From Romboutsia sp. 13368 (GTDB taxonomy: Bacteria > Bacillota > Clostridia > Peptostreptococcales > Peptostreptococcaceae): 8,893 nt of DNA. Positions 1 to 6,904 of the stretch are shown here, one piece after another. The notes under the pieces are model-generated. The model saw only the letters and a list, made by a program, of their open reading frames with translations. It did no database searches and had not been told where the DNA came from. The stretch's first letter is position 1. Every line of letters begins with the position of its first letter. The DNA is taken from NCBI RefSeq assembly GCF_018336475.1, contig NZ_CP048741.1, positions 1,687,368-1,696,260 of the forward strand. Reading direction: 5' to 3'. A program made the position numbers and the translations under genes.

Positions 1-15
1 TTTTCTATATGATAC

Positions 16-42
16 AAAAATTCGCCCATAAGGCGAATTTTT
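16..42 (-). terminator. Rho-independent terminator after rpoD
   Basis: A perfect inverted repeat has 11-base arms at 16-26 and 32-42 around a 5-base loop (27-31). Read on the minus strand it is AAAAATTCGCC, loop TTATG, GGCGAATTTTT. The GC core of the stem and the terminal U run fit an intrinsic terminator. It begins 7 bases past the rpoD stop codon, so it ends the dnaG-rpoD transcript. The A-run on the other side means it could also stop a convergent transcript arriving from the left. Confidence 0.9.
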
Positions 43-49
43 ATTTATC

Positions 50-1201
50 TTAATCTAAGTAGTCTCTAAGCTTTTTAGATCTACTTGGATGTCTTAATTT
101 TCTTAATGCTTTAGCTTCGATTTGTCTTATTCTCTCTCTTGTAACATCAAACTCTTTACCTACTTCTTCAAGAGTTCTAGCACGTCCATCTTCAAGACCA
201 AATCTTAATTTTAATACTTTTTGTTCTCTCTCATTTAAAGAACCTAATACATCTTCTATTTGCTCTTTTAATAAAGAGTATGCTGCAGCTTCTGCTGGTG
301 CTGGAGCATCATCATCTGGTATAAAGTCTCCTAAATGACTATCTTCTTCCTCTCCTATAGGAGTTTCAAGCGATACTGGATCTTGAGCTATCTTCATGAT
401 CTCTCTTACTTTATCTTCTGTCATATCCATTTCTTTAGCTATCTCTTCAGGTTTTGGATCTCTTCCTAGCTCTTGAAGTAATTGTCTTGATACTCTTATT
501 AATTTATTTATTGTTTCAACCATATGAACAGGTATTCTTATAGTTCTTGCTTGGTCTGCTATAGCACGAGTTATAGCTTGTCTTATCCACCATGTTGCAT
601 AAGTACTAAATTTAAATCCTTTTACATAATCAAACTTTTCAACAGCCTTTATAAGACCTAAGTTTCCTTCTTGTATTAAGTCTAAGAAAAGCATCCCACG
701 ACCTACATATCTCTTAGCTATACTTACAACTAATCTTAAGTTAGCTTCTACTAGCCTTTGTTTAGCTAATTCATCACCTTCATGCATTCTTCTAGCTAAT
801 TCAACTTCTTCATGTGGCTTTAATAAAGGTATTTTTCCGATTTCTTTTAAATACATTCTGACAGGATCATCTATACTTATACCTTTTGGTAAAGATAAAT
901 CTATTTCTTCTATTTCCATAGGAGTATCATCTTTTACTATACTTTCATCTAATCCTTCTAAATCTAAGTCATCTTCTTGTTGAAAATCTATTTCAGCTTT
1001 ATCAGTTTTATTTTCGATAACTTCTATGCCTAGATTACCTAAAGTTTCATAAAGATTTTCAACTTGATCTTTATCTAATTCAGTTTCTGAAAAAGCTTCC
1101 ATTATTTCAGCAAGAGTAAGAGATCCTTGTTTTTTTCCTTTTTCTATTAATCCTTTAGCTGTCATTCTTTTCGATTCTTTTTTATTTGATTTATTCTCCA
1201 T
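50..1201 (-). CDS. rpoD: Primary (housekeeping) RNA polymerase sigma factor RpoD/SigA
   Basis: This is the sigma-70 group 1 factor that directs RNA polymerase to housekeeping promoters. With the preferred start the protein is 383 aa. An N-terminal region 1.1-like segment (about 1-80) is followed by a very acidic linker. Region 1.2 has DPVRMYLKEIG (112-122). Region 2 includes RYVGRGMLFLDLIQEGN (164-180) and the -10-recognition and melting stretch YATWWIRQAITRAIADQ (201-217). Region 3 follows, with a clostridial-looking Ala/Pro patch (299-307). Region 4.2 carries the helix-turn-helix EEVGKEFDVTRERIRQIEAK (345-364). The frame is open up to an ATG at 1219 that overlaps the dnaG stop (TAATG), which would add MKGGLS. 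I prefer the ATG at 1201 because AAGGGAGG lies 7 bases before it, whereas the extension itself encodes that ribosome binding site. The gene is last in the dnaG operon and is followed by a terminator. Identity is certain; only the start is debatable. Confidence 0.97.
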   Translation of the reverse strand: MENKSNKKESKRMTAKGLIEKGKKQGSLTLAEIMEAFSETELDKDQVENLYETLGNLGIEVIENKTDKAEIDFQQEDDLDLEGLDESIVKDDTPMEIEEIDLSLPKGISIDDPVRMYLKEIGKIPLLKPHEEVELARRMHEGDELAKQRLVEANLRLVVSIAKRYVGRGMLFLDLIQEGNLGLIKAVEKFDYVKGFKFSTYATWWIRQAITRAIADQARTIRIPVHMVETINKLIRVSRQLLQELGRDPKPEEIAKEMDMTEDKVREIMKIAQDPVSLETPIGEEEDSHLGDFIPDDDAPAPAEAAAYSLLKEQIEDVLGSLNEREQKVLKLRFGLEDGRARTLEEVGKEFDVTRERIRQIEAKALRKLRHPSRSKKLRDYLD

Positions 1202-1208
1202 ACTTAGA

Positions 1209-1216
1209 CCTCCCTT
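1209..1216 (-). promoter_or_regulatory. rpoD ribosome binding site that decides the start
   Basis: On the minus strand this reads AAGGGAGG, a near-perfect Shine-Dalgarno sequence, with a 7-base spacer to the ATG at 1201-1199. The alternative ATG at 1219-1217 has only a weak AAAGG about 5 bases upstream. The strong site therefore argues for the inner start, giving MENKSNKK as the N-terminus. Confidence 0.8.
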
Positions 1217-1218
1217 CA

Positions 1219-3024
1219 TTATAACCTTTGTAACTGTCTTCTTATTTCAACTATTTTTAAAGCTATTTCCATAATTTTAGAATCTACCTCTTTCGCATCT
1301 TTAGTGTCTTTATTCTTTTCAATATCAATTTGTTCTTGTAATAAAATATTAATTTTTTCATTAAGACTATTTTTCTTTATATTTTTAATTATTTCATCTA
1401 TATTTTTAATGTTATTTAAGTCCATATTATCTAAAGATATACTTTCTAATCCTTTAATATATTCTTCGGATATGTTTAAACTTTTAATTTTGTCAATAGT
1501 TATTTTGTCCAAATCTTTATTTTTAATTAACCAATTTAAAATTTCTTTACTATCATTTTCTAAAAAATCTTCTTCATTTATTTTCAATAAAATAATATCT
1601 CTATATTTTTTATTTTCTAACATTATTTTTATAAGATTTTCTTCTACTAATAGCTTTCCTTTTTTAATAGCTTTTGGCTTTTCAATTATCTTTTCTTCTT
1701 TTTTATTTATATATTTATTATTTTTATTTTGAGCGCCATTGTAATATTTTCCATATACTTCTTTTTTAATAGATTCAACACTTATATCTATTTGTTCACT
1801 TAAGTATTTAGTATAATAGTCAACTTCTACTGGACTTTTTATTTCTTTTATTATCTTTGATGCTTCTTTTGCAAATTTTACTCGTTCTTCATCTTTTTGT
1901 ATATTAAAATTTCGTTTTAAATTATCTATTTTATATTTTATAGAATGAATTGAGTTCTTAATTTGTTTTTCAAACTCTGAAACTCCATATTTTCTTATAA
2001 ATTCATCTGGATCTTTACATTCTTTTAAATTTAATACTTTTACATTAATATCTAATTTATTAAGAATCTCAATAGCTCTTAAGGTTGCTTTAATACCTGC
2101 TTCATCTGAGTCATATGATATAATAGCAGTATCTGCATATCTTTTTATTAGACTTCCTTGTCCCTCTGTTAATGCAGTTCCTAAAGTAGCTACTACATTT
2201 TTTATTCCATATTGATGAAGTGATATTAAATCCATATATCCTTCTACTAGTATTACACTTCTATCTTTTATTTCTTTTCTTGCAAAATTTAATCCATATA
2301 AATTTTGTCTTTTATTAAATATTAATGTATCTGGTGAATTTAGATACTTAGGTAGTGAATCATCTAAAACCCTTCCACCAAATCCTATTACATTTCCTCT
2401 ATAATCAAATATAGGAAACATCACTCTATTTCTGAATTTATCATAAATCTTTTTAGTTTCGCTTTTATATCCAAATAAACCACATTCGATTAAATCTTCA
2501 TTTTTATAACCTATGGATATCAGATAATTCATTAGAGAATTCCAAGAATCTAGTGAATATCCTAAACCAAACCTTTTAATTATCTTATCATCTAATCCTC
2601 TTTTTCTTAGATATTCATATCCTGGATTTTTACTTTTTATAAGATTTGAAAAATAAAACCTTGCTGCTTCTACATGTATGTCTTGAAATTTTTTAGATTT
2701 TTCTATTCTTTCTTTAGTAGATTCATCAACATGTGTATTGATTTCTACGCCACATCTATCTGCTAGTAATTTCACTGCATCCATGAAATCTAAATTTTCA
2801 ATTCTCATTATAAAATTTATAACATCTCCACCTTCTCCACATCCAAAACATTTATAAATCTGTTTTGATGTATTGATGTAAAAAGATGGCGTTTTTTCGC
2901 CATGAAAAGGACATAATCCCTTATAATTTGACCCTGATGGTTTTATATTTATATAGCTAGATATAATACTAGCTATATCACATCTACTCTTTATTTCTTC
3001 TATAATATCTTTTATATCATTCAT
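1219..3024 (-). CDS. dnaG: DNA primase DnaG
   Basis: This bacterial primase makes RNA primers at the replication fork, working with the replicative helicase. The protein is 601 aa, the usual length for the family. The N-terminal CHC2 zinc-binding domain has its ligands at C38, H41, C59 and C62 (CPFHGEKTPSF, then CFGCGEGG). The RNA polymerase core starts with the basic motif RNRVMFPIFDYRG (198-210). The TOPRIM fold supplies the metal-binding acids E261 (VEGYMD) and D305/D307 (SYDSDEAG). A Lys/Asn-rich low-complexity linker (about 430-456) leads to a helical C-terminal domain expected to bind DnaB; as is normal, that part is weakly conserved. The start is supported by AAAGGTG 5 bases upstream. 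A 4-bp inverted repeat (CACC-CAAA-GGTG, 3030-3041) overlaps that site and might mildly limit translation, which is speculative. The gene is first in a two-gene operon with rpoD, and its TAA shares one base with an upstream rpoD ATG. Confidence 0.97.
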   Translation of the reverse strand: MNDIKDIIEEIKSRCDIASIISSYINIKPSGSNYKGLCPFHGEKTPSFYINTSKQIYKCFGCGEGGDVINFIMRIENLDFMDAVKLLADRCGVEINTHVDESTKERIEKSKKFQDIHVEAARFYFSNLIKSKNPGYEYLRKRGLDDKIIKRFGLGYSLDSWNSLMNYLISIGYKNEDLIECGLFGYKSETKKIYDKFRNRVMFPIFDYRGNVIGFGGRVLDDSLPKYLNSPDTLIFNKRQNLYGLNFARKEIKDRSVILVEGYMDLISLHQYGIKNVVATLGTALTEGQGSLIKRYADTAIISYDSDEAGIKATLRAIEILNKLDINVKVLNLKECKDPDEFIRKYGVSEFEKQIKNSIHSIKYKIDNLKRNFNIQKDEERVKFAKEASKIIKEIKSPVEVDYYTKYLSEQIDISVESIKKEVYGKYYNGAQNKNNKYINKKEEKIIEKPKAIKKGKLLVEENLIKIMLENKKYRDIILLKINEEDFLENDSKEILNWLIKNKDLDKITIDKIKSLNISEEYIKGLESISLDNMDLNNIKNIDEIIKNIKKNSLNEKINILLQEQIDIEKNKDTKDAKEVDSKIMEIALKIVEIRRQLQRL

Positions 3025-3061
3025 TTTATCACCTTTGGGTGTTTTTTATCTTAACATATCT

Positions 3062-3089
3062 ATTTTACATTATATTGCAAATTTGTCAA
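3062..3089 (-). promoter_or_regulatory. SigA-type promoter for dnaG-rpoD
   Basis: On the minus strand a consensus -35 TTGACA (3089-3084) is followed after 16 bases by TAAAAT (3067-3062), which matches the -10 consensus at 5 of 6 positions. Transcription would start near 3054-3057, leaving a leader of about 30 bases before the dnaG ATG with room for the AAAGGTG site. A perfect TATAAT (3074-3069) also lies in the spacer, but it has only a poor -35 at a suitable distance. The call rests on sequence match alone. Confidence 0.7.
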
Positions 3090-3103
3090 ATGCTCATTAT
3101 TCA

Positions 3104-3132
3104 TAATTCGACTTTTTTTGTTAAATTCCTTC
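3104..3132 (-). promoter_or_regulatory. Putative sigma-H (Spo0H) promoter for dnaG-rpoD
   Basis: The minus strand shows GAAGGAATT (3132-3124) and GTCGAATTA (3112-3104). These fit the B. subtilis sigma-H consensus RnAGGAwWW and RnnGAATww. The 14 bases between AGGAATT and GAAT equal the spacing in the well-known spoVG sigma-H promoter. The element lies just upstream of the SigA-type promoter. Family knowledge supports it: the B. subtilis rpoD operon also has a sigma-H-dependent promoter. In an AT-rich region chance matches to a short consensus are possible, so this remains a prediction. Confidence 0.6.
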
Positions 3133-3228
3133 TTTTTTTTAAAAAATTTTTTTTTCAATATATTTTATCATGTATTTATCTATAATTAAGTATTTACAAA
3201 TTTTTTAATATTTAATACTTTTTTAAAT

Positions 3229-3255
3229 AAAAAAGAGGCAAATTGCCTCTTTTTT
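3229..3255 (-). terminator. Rho-independent terminator of the folate/aroF operon
   Basis: An inverted repeat has 12-base arms at 3229-3240 and 3244-3255 around a 3-base loop. On the minus strand it reads AAAAAAGAGGCA, ATT, TGCCTCTTTTTT. The GAGGCA/TGCCTC core followed by a T run is a standard intrinsic terminator. It begins 5 bases after the aroF stop codon and separates that operon from the dnaG promoters. Confidence 0.9.
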
Positions 3256-3260
3256 ATAAT

Positions 3261-4040
3261 TTATTTTATATTATTCATTAAATCTTCAAATTCATTAAAG
3301 TTAAGTGATTGCATCCCATCTGATAGTGCATTTTCTGGCTCTGGATGTACCTCAACCATGATCCCATCAGCTCCAACTGCAAATGCTCCAATAGACATAG
3401 GCTTTATTAAATATCTAACACCTGTACCATGAGATGGATCAACTACCACAGGAAGGCCTGTTTCTTTTTGTATAATAGGTACAGCAGCTAAATCTAATGT
3501 ATTTCTTGTATAATCATTATATGTTCTTATACCTCTTTCACACATTATAATTTTACTATTACCTTCTATAGCTATATATTCAGCAGCACCTATCCATTCA
3601 CCTATAGTAGAAGAAAGACCTCTTTTTAACATAACAGGTTTGTCTTGTTTACCAACTTCTGTTAGTAAGTTAAAGTTTTGCATATTTCTAGAACCTATTT
3701 GAATTATATCTGTCACTTCATATAATTTGTCAAGCTCTCTTATATCCATTAACTCTGTTATAACAGCCATTCCTGTTTCTTTTTTTACTGCTTTTAATAT
3801 TTCAAGACCTTCTTCTTTTAATCCTTGGAATGAATTAGGAGATGTTCTTGGTTTATATGCACCACCTCTTAATACATTTGCACCTTTACTTTTTACAAAC
3901 TGTGCCGTTTTAAGTAATTGGTCATAACTTTCAATTGCACATGGTCCTGCTATTATAATTTTATCTTCTTTTACAGTTAATGTTTTATTATCCGTCGTAA
4001 TTTCTATTTTTAAGTTTCTATCAAATAGGTTTTTTTTCAT
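3261..4040 (-). CDS. aroF: 3-deoxy-7-phosphoheptulonate (DAHP) synthase, type I-beta, single domain
   Basis: It condenses phosphoenolpyruvate with erythrose 4-phosphate, the first step of the shikimate pathway to chorismate. The protein is 259 aa from the ATG. It shows the type I-beta (KDO8P-synthase-like) barrel: GPCAIES (32-38, metal ligand C34), KPRTSP (63-68), the PEP-phosphate contact pair KR (139-140), DPSHGTG (201-207, H204) and EVHPEPENALSDG (230-242, E230 and D241 as metal ligands). KPRTSP rather than KANRSS separates it from KDO8P synthase. No N-terminal ferredoxin-like domain or chorismate mutase domain is present, so no allosteric module is visible. A GTG directly before the ATG (4043) is an alternative start: AAAAGGAG lies 7 bases from the GTG and 10 from the ATG. 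It follows folP by about 25 bases and is last in the operon, suggesting co-expression of precursor supply with pABA synthesis. Confidence 0.93.
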   Translation of the reverse strand: MKKNLFDRNLKIEITTDNKTLTVKEDKIIIAGPCAIESYDQLLKTAQFVKSKGANVLRGGAYKPRTSPNSFQGLKEEGLEILKAVKKETGMAVITELMDIRELDKLYEVTDIIQIGSRNMQNFNLLTEVGKQDKPVMLKRGLSSTIGEWIGAAEYIAIEGNSKIIMCERGIRTYNDYTRNTLDLAAVPIIQKETGLPVVVDPSHGTGVRYLIKPMSIGAFAVGADGIMVEVHPEPENALSDGMQSLNFNEFEDLMNNIK

Positions 4041-4068
4041 CACCTATATACTCCTTTTCTCGTTCTTA

Positions 4069-4860
4069 CTATCGTCTGTATATAGCATCAGCCATTTTAG
4101 CAGCTCTTAAATTCTTCTCTACATCATGGACTCTTACAATATCTACTCCATCTCTTACTCCTAAAACAGTAGTCGCTATAGTTCCTTCTACTCTTTCTTT
4201 TGGTGGCAAATCTAGAGTATTTCCTATTACTGATTTTCTAGAAGTACCAAGAAGTATCGGATATCCTAATGATTTTAATTCTCCTAATCTCTTTAATACT
4301 TCTAAATTTTGTTCATATGTTTTACCAAAACCTATACCTGGATCTAATACAATCTTATCTTTATCTATTCCAGCTTCTATAGCTATATTTATACTTTCTG
4401 ATAAAAATTCTTTTATAGATTCCATTATATCCTTATGATACTCAGTATTATCTTGATTATGCATTATACAAACATATGCATCATATTTTGCTATAACACT
4501 TGCCATGTCTTTGTCTTTTCTAAGGCCCCATACATCATTTATCATTTCTACACCTAATTTTAAACTTTTATCTGCAACCTTAGCTTTATATGTGTCTACA
4601 GATATAGGCGTATCTAGTTCTTCTTTAAGTTTTTTTATAACAGGTATTACTCTTCTTAATTCTTCATCAGCATCTACATAGTCATGACCTGGTCTTGTCG
4701 ATTCTCCACCTAAATCAATTATATCCGCACCTTCATTAATCATTACTTTAGCATGTTCTAAAGCTTTATCTACACTATTAAAGTTTCCGCCATCTGAAAA
4801 GCTATCAGGAGTAACATTTAATATACCCATTATATAAGTTCTTTTATTATAATCAAACAT
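4069..4860 (-). CDS. folP: Dihydropteroate synthase FolP
   Basis: It joins 6-hydroxymethyl-dihydropterin pyrophosphate to p-aminobenzoate to give dihydropteroate and is the sulfonamide target. The protein is 263 aa, typical for a single-domain enzyme. Signatures run in order along the TIM barrel: MGILNVTPDSFSDGG (11-25), GGESTRPG (51-58), ISVDT (86-90), MINDVWG (106-112), IMHN (132-135), VLDPGIGFGKT (171-181), LLGTSRKS (203-210, with the substrate-binding lysine K209) and VRVHDV (242-247). The Thr and Pro of the ESTRPG loop, where changes can cause sulfonamide resistance, look wild type. AGGAG about 9 bases before the ATG supports the start. The gene lies 17 bases after folE. In many Firmicutes folB and folK follow folP; here aroF does. 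Confidence 0.96.
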   Translation of the reverse strand: MFDYNKRTYIMGILNVTPDSFSDGGNFNSVDKALEHAKVMINEGADIIDLGGESTRPGHDYVDADEELRRVIPVIKKLKEELDTPISVDTYKAKVADKSLKLGVEMINDVWGLRKDKDMASVIAKYDAYVCIMHNQDNTEYHKDIMESIKEFLSESINIAIEAGIDKDKIVLDPGIGFGKTYEQNLEVLKRLGELKSLGYPILLGTSRKSVIGNTLDLPPKERVEGTIATTVLGVRDGVDIVRVHDVEKNLRAAKMADAIYRR

Positions 4861-4877
4861 ACTATATATCTCCTATA

Positions 4878-5450
4878 CTATTTCATAGTTATTAAGCTCA
4901 TAGCTTCAGCCCTTGCTGCTATATCTTTTTCAAATATCCCTCTAACAGCTGACGTTATAGTTTTTGATCCAGGCTTTTTAACACCTCTCATAGTCATACA
5001 CATATGTTCAGCTTCAACAACAACTATAACTCCATATGGATTAAGTTCTTCCATTATTATATCCGCTGCAGATTTAGTTATTCTTTCTTGTAATTGCGGT
5101 CTTTTAGCTAAAGTTTCAATCACCCTAGCAAGTTTTGAAAGACCTGTAAGTCTACCTTCTTTAGGTAAATATGCTATGTGAGCTTTTCCAAAGAATGGAA
5201 CTAAATGATGTTCACAGCATGAATAAAAAGGTACATCTCTTACTAATACTAGTTCTTCATGTTCTTCATCTTGGAATATAACTTTTAAATGGTCTTTTGG
5301 ATCTTGATGAAGTCCTGCATATATTTCTTCATACATTCTAGCTACTCTATCAGGAGTATCTATTAATCCTTCTCTATCTGGATCTTCTCCTATTGCTTCT
5401 AGTATATCTCTAACAGCTCTTTTTATTTTATCTTTATCTACATTACTCAT
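4878..5450 (-). CDS. folE: GTP cyclohydrolase I FolE (type IA)
   Basis: It converts GTP to 7,8-dihydroneopterin triphosphate, the first step of the pterin branch of folate synthesis, as a zinc-dependent homodecamer. The protein is 190 aa, a normal bacterial length. The zinc ligands are C79 and H82 in SCCEHHLVPF (77-86) and C151 in EHMCMTMRG (148-156). H149 matches the catalytic histidine of the E. coli enzyme. The fold core GRLTGLSKLARVIETLAKRP (99-118) and QERIT (121-125) are intact, as is the C-terminal RGVKKPGSKT (155-164). The start is backed by AAGGGGG 8 bases upstream. Zinc-coordinating Cys/His residues place it in type IA rather than the unrelated FolE2 (type IB). It lies 18 bases after the nucleotidyltransferase-like gene and 17 before folP. 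Confidence 0.96.
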   Translation of the reverse strand: MSNVDKDKIKRAVRDILEAIGEDPDREGLIDTPDRVARMYEEIYAGLHQDPKDHLKVIFQDEEHEELVLVRDVPFYSCCEHHLVPFFGKAHIAYLPKEGRLTGLSKLARVIETLAKRPQLQERITKSAADIIMEELNPYGVIVVVEAEHMCMTMRGVKKPGSKTITSAVRGIFEKDIAARAEAMSLITMK

Positions 5451-5468
5451 TTGGTTAGCCCCCTTGCT

Positions 5469-6143
5469 TTATAATTGTTCTTTAAATATATATTTATAAG
5501 CATTTATCAAGTCTTCATATTCATAAGTTTCAATAGCCTTTTTACATAAATTATAAATTTTTATATCTTCTTCTTTTAAACTATTAAATAACTTTTTATC
5601 TTTAGGTATCCACTTATTATTTATAATAAAATACCCAACTATTATATCTTTTAAATATAAATTAGTCAAAAATTGATATTCAAAGTCATTAAATTTTTCT
5701 ATAACTTTTAAATCTTCTACTTTAGCTAATATACAAGCTTTTAAAAGCTTAATCTCTTTTTCAGAAATTTTATCAGGACCTTCTATAAACTTTTCCTTAC
5801 ATAAATTTATTATTTCATTAGATATCTTATCTTTATCATATATAACTTTTGGTTCTTTCATTTCTTTTAAGAAAAAGTATTCTTTTTTATTTATAAATTT
5901 ATATACCCCTTTTTCAGAAAAATAATTTATATCAAATTCAATATTCTCTATTTTTTTTACTATTCTAGTTTGTAAATCCCCATTTTTTACAAAAACAAAT
6001 ATATCTATATCACTTATATTTAAGTTTGTATCCCTTAAGTCTAAATTTTTAGATGATCCTACTAAGTATATTGCTTTAGTATTTTCATTATTTATTATTT
6101 CTTTAATTTCTTCATTATAAATTTGATAAATGCTTTTTTTCAT
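5469..6143 (-). CDS. Uncharacterised nucleotidyltransferase-fold protein in the folate operon
   Basis: Its function is not known to me. The 224-aa protein begins with a Pol-beta-type nucleotidyltransferase signature: YLVGSS (26-31), then SDIDIFVF (44-51) giving metal-binding D45 and D47, then a third acid D71 in EFDINYF (69-75). All three catalytic carboxylates are present, so it is probably active. The loop between GS and DxD is a few residues longer than in classical minimal nucleotidyltransferases. The remainder (about 85-224) looks helical. NNKWIPKDKKLF (175-186) resembles the C-terminal part of aminoglycoside-adenylyltransferase-like families, a resemblance judged by eye. Composition is very rich in Lys, Ile, Glu and Phe. 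GGAG lies 7 bases before the ATG. Gaps of 20 bases after pabC and 18 before folE place it firmly in the operon. Substrates could be a small molecule, nucleic acid or protein. No HEPN-type partner sits beside it. Confidence 0.75.
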   Translation of the reverse strand: MKKSIYQIYNEEIKEIINNENTKAIYLVGSSKNLDLRDTNLNISDIDIFVFVKNGDLQTRIVKKIENIEFDINYFSEKGVYKFINKKEYFFLKEMKEPKVIYDKDKISNEIINLCKEKFIEGPDKISEKEIKLLKACILAKVEDLKVIEKFNDFEYQFLTNLYLKDIIVGYFIINNKWIPKDKKLFNSLKEEDIKIYNLCKKAIETYEYEDLINAYKYIFKEQL

Positions 6144-6163
6144 ATATATTCTCCAATAAATAC

Positions 6164-6904
6164 TTAACTTAATTTATCTATTATTTTTGTAAATAATACA
6201 TTTTCATCATTATATTTTTTATTTTCTATAAACTTAACCTTCATAGCTCCCATTAGACTATTAGTTACAAAAGAAAATTCAAAATCATTAATTTCTTCTA
6301 AATGTATTTCTTTTTTTATTACTTCTATATTTAATTCAACACAAATATCTTCTATCCTTTTTTTCATTATACCGTTTAATATAGGTAGTTCCTCACTTGG
6401 TGTGTATAACTTACTATCTTTTATAAAAAATATATTACACATAGAACATTCTAATATTTTGTTATCCATACTTAAAAATATTGCATCATTAAATCCATTT
6501 GTATTTGCATACTCTTTAGTATAAATATTTTCAAAGTAATTAGTTGTCTTATGTCTATAAAGTATGCTATTTCCTCTTTTTATAGGAGAAATAGTTAATT
6601 TAAGTCCGTCTTCATACATTTTATCATTATATACAATATCTCTAATTGATATATTATATCCTTCATCAAATAAAGTTACCCTTAGAGCTTTGTTTTTTAT
6701 ATCATTGTCTTTTATATATGTTAAAACTTCTTTCTCTAAAGACTTTCTATCTATATTAACTTTAATATTTAAATTACTTACAGAATTATATAACCTATTC
6801 ATATGTAAATTAAAATCTATAGGCTTGTTTTCTATTTTTATAGTTTCAAATAAACCTATTCCAAACTTGCTTAAAGTACTATCAAATGAGATATTATTCT
6901 TCAT
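6164..6904 (-). CDS. pabC: 4-amino-4-deoxychorismate lyase PabC (PLP class IV)
   Basis: It likely splits 4-amino-4-deoxychorismate into p-aminobenzoate and pyruvate using pyridoxal phosphate. The 246-aa protein is a class IV PLP enzyme. It has FGIGLFETIK (14-23), the Schiff-base lysine K119 in HKTTNY (118-123), E152 in LECSMCNIF (151-159) expected to hold the pyridine nitrogen, and LNGIMKKRI (176-184). The same fold includes branched-chain and D-amino-acid aminotransferases, so the assignment to ADC lyase leans on the position directly after pabA-pabB. The ATG lies inside the end of pabB, with frames overlapping by 11 bases (6894-6904), and has a modest AGAGG site 5 bases upstream. Translation is therefore probably coupled to pabB. 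Confidence 0.88.
   Translation of the reverse strand: MKNNISFDSTLSKFGIGLFETIKIENKPIDFNLHMNRLYNSVSNLNIKVNIDRKSLEKEVLTYIKDNDIKNKALRVTLFDEGYNISIRDIVYNDKMYEDGLKLTISPIKRGNSILYRHKTTNYFENIYTKEYANTNGFNDAIFLSMDNKILECSMCNIFFIKDSKLYTPSEELPILNGIMKKRIEDICVELNIEVIKKEIHLEEINDFEFSFVTNSLMGAMKVKFIENKKYNDENVLFTKIIDKLS

Noticed and set aside
1304..1732. Open frame on the + strand opposite the 3' part of dnaG
   Set aside because: The product is almost all Phe, Leu, Ile and Ser, as expected from the complement of a Lys/Asn/Glu-rich gene. It is fully inside dnaG, which has clear family motifs. The same reasoning removes the + strand frames at 3727-3927 (opposite aroF) and 6564-6917 (opposite pabC).
3188..3220. Possible second hairpin (AAGTATT ... 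AATACTT)
   Set aside because: The arms are only 7 A/T-rich bases with a long unpaired middle and no GC core. It is unlikely to form a stable structure, and a convincing terminator already lies at 3229-3255.
5469..6143. MntA-type antitoxin of a HEPN/MNT toxin-antitoxin pair
   Set aside because: Both neighbours are metabolic genes (pabC and folE) and no HEPN-like partner is adjacent. The protein is also longer than minimal MNT antitoxins, with a sizeable helical C-terminal part.
5469..6143. The nucleotidyltransferase as a replacement for FolK or FolB
   Set aside because: FolK has an unrelated ferredoxin-like fold and transfers pyrophosphate, and FolB is an aldolase. The motifs seen are Pol-beta type, so substitution is not supported by sequence.
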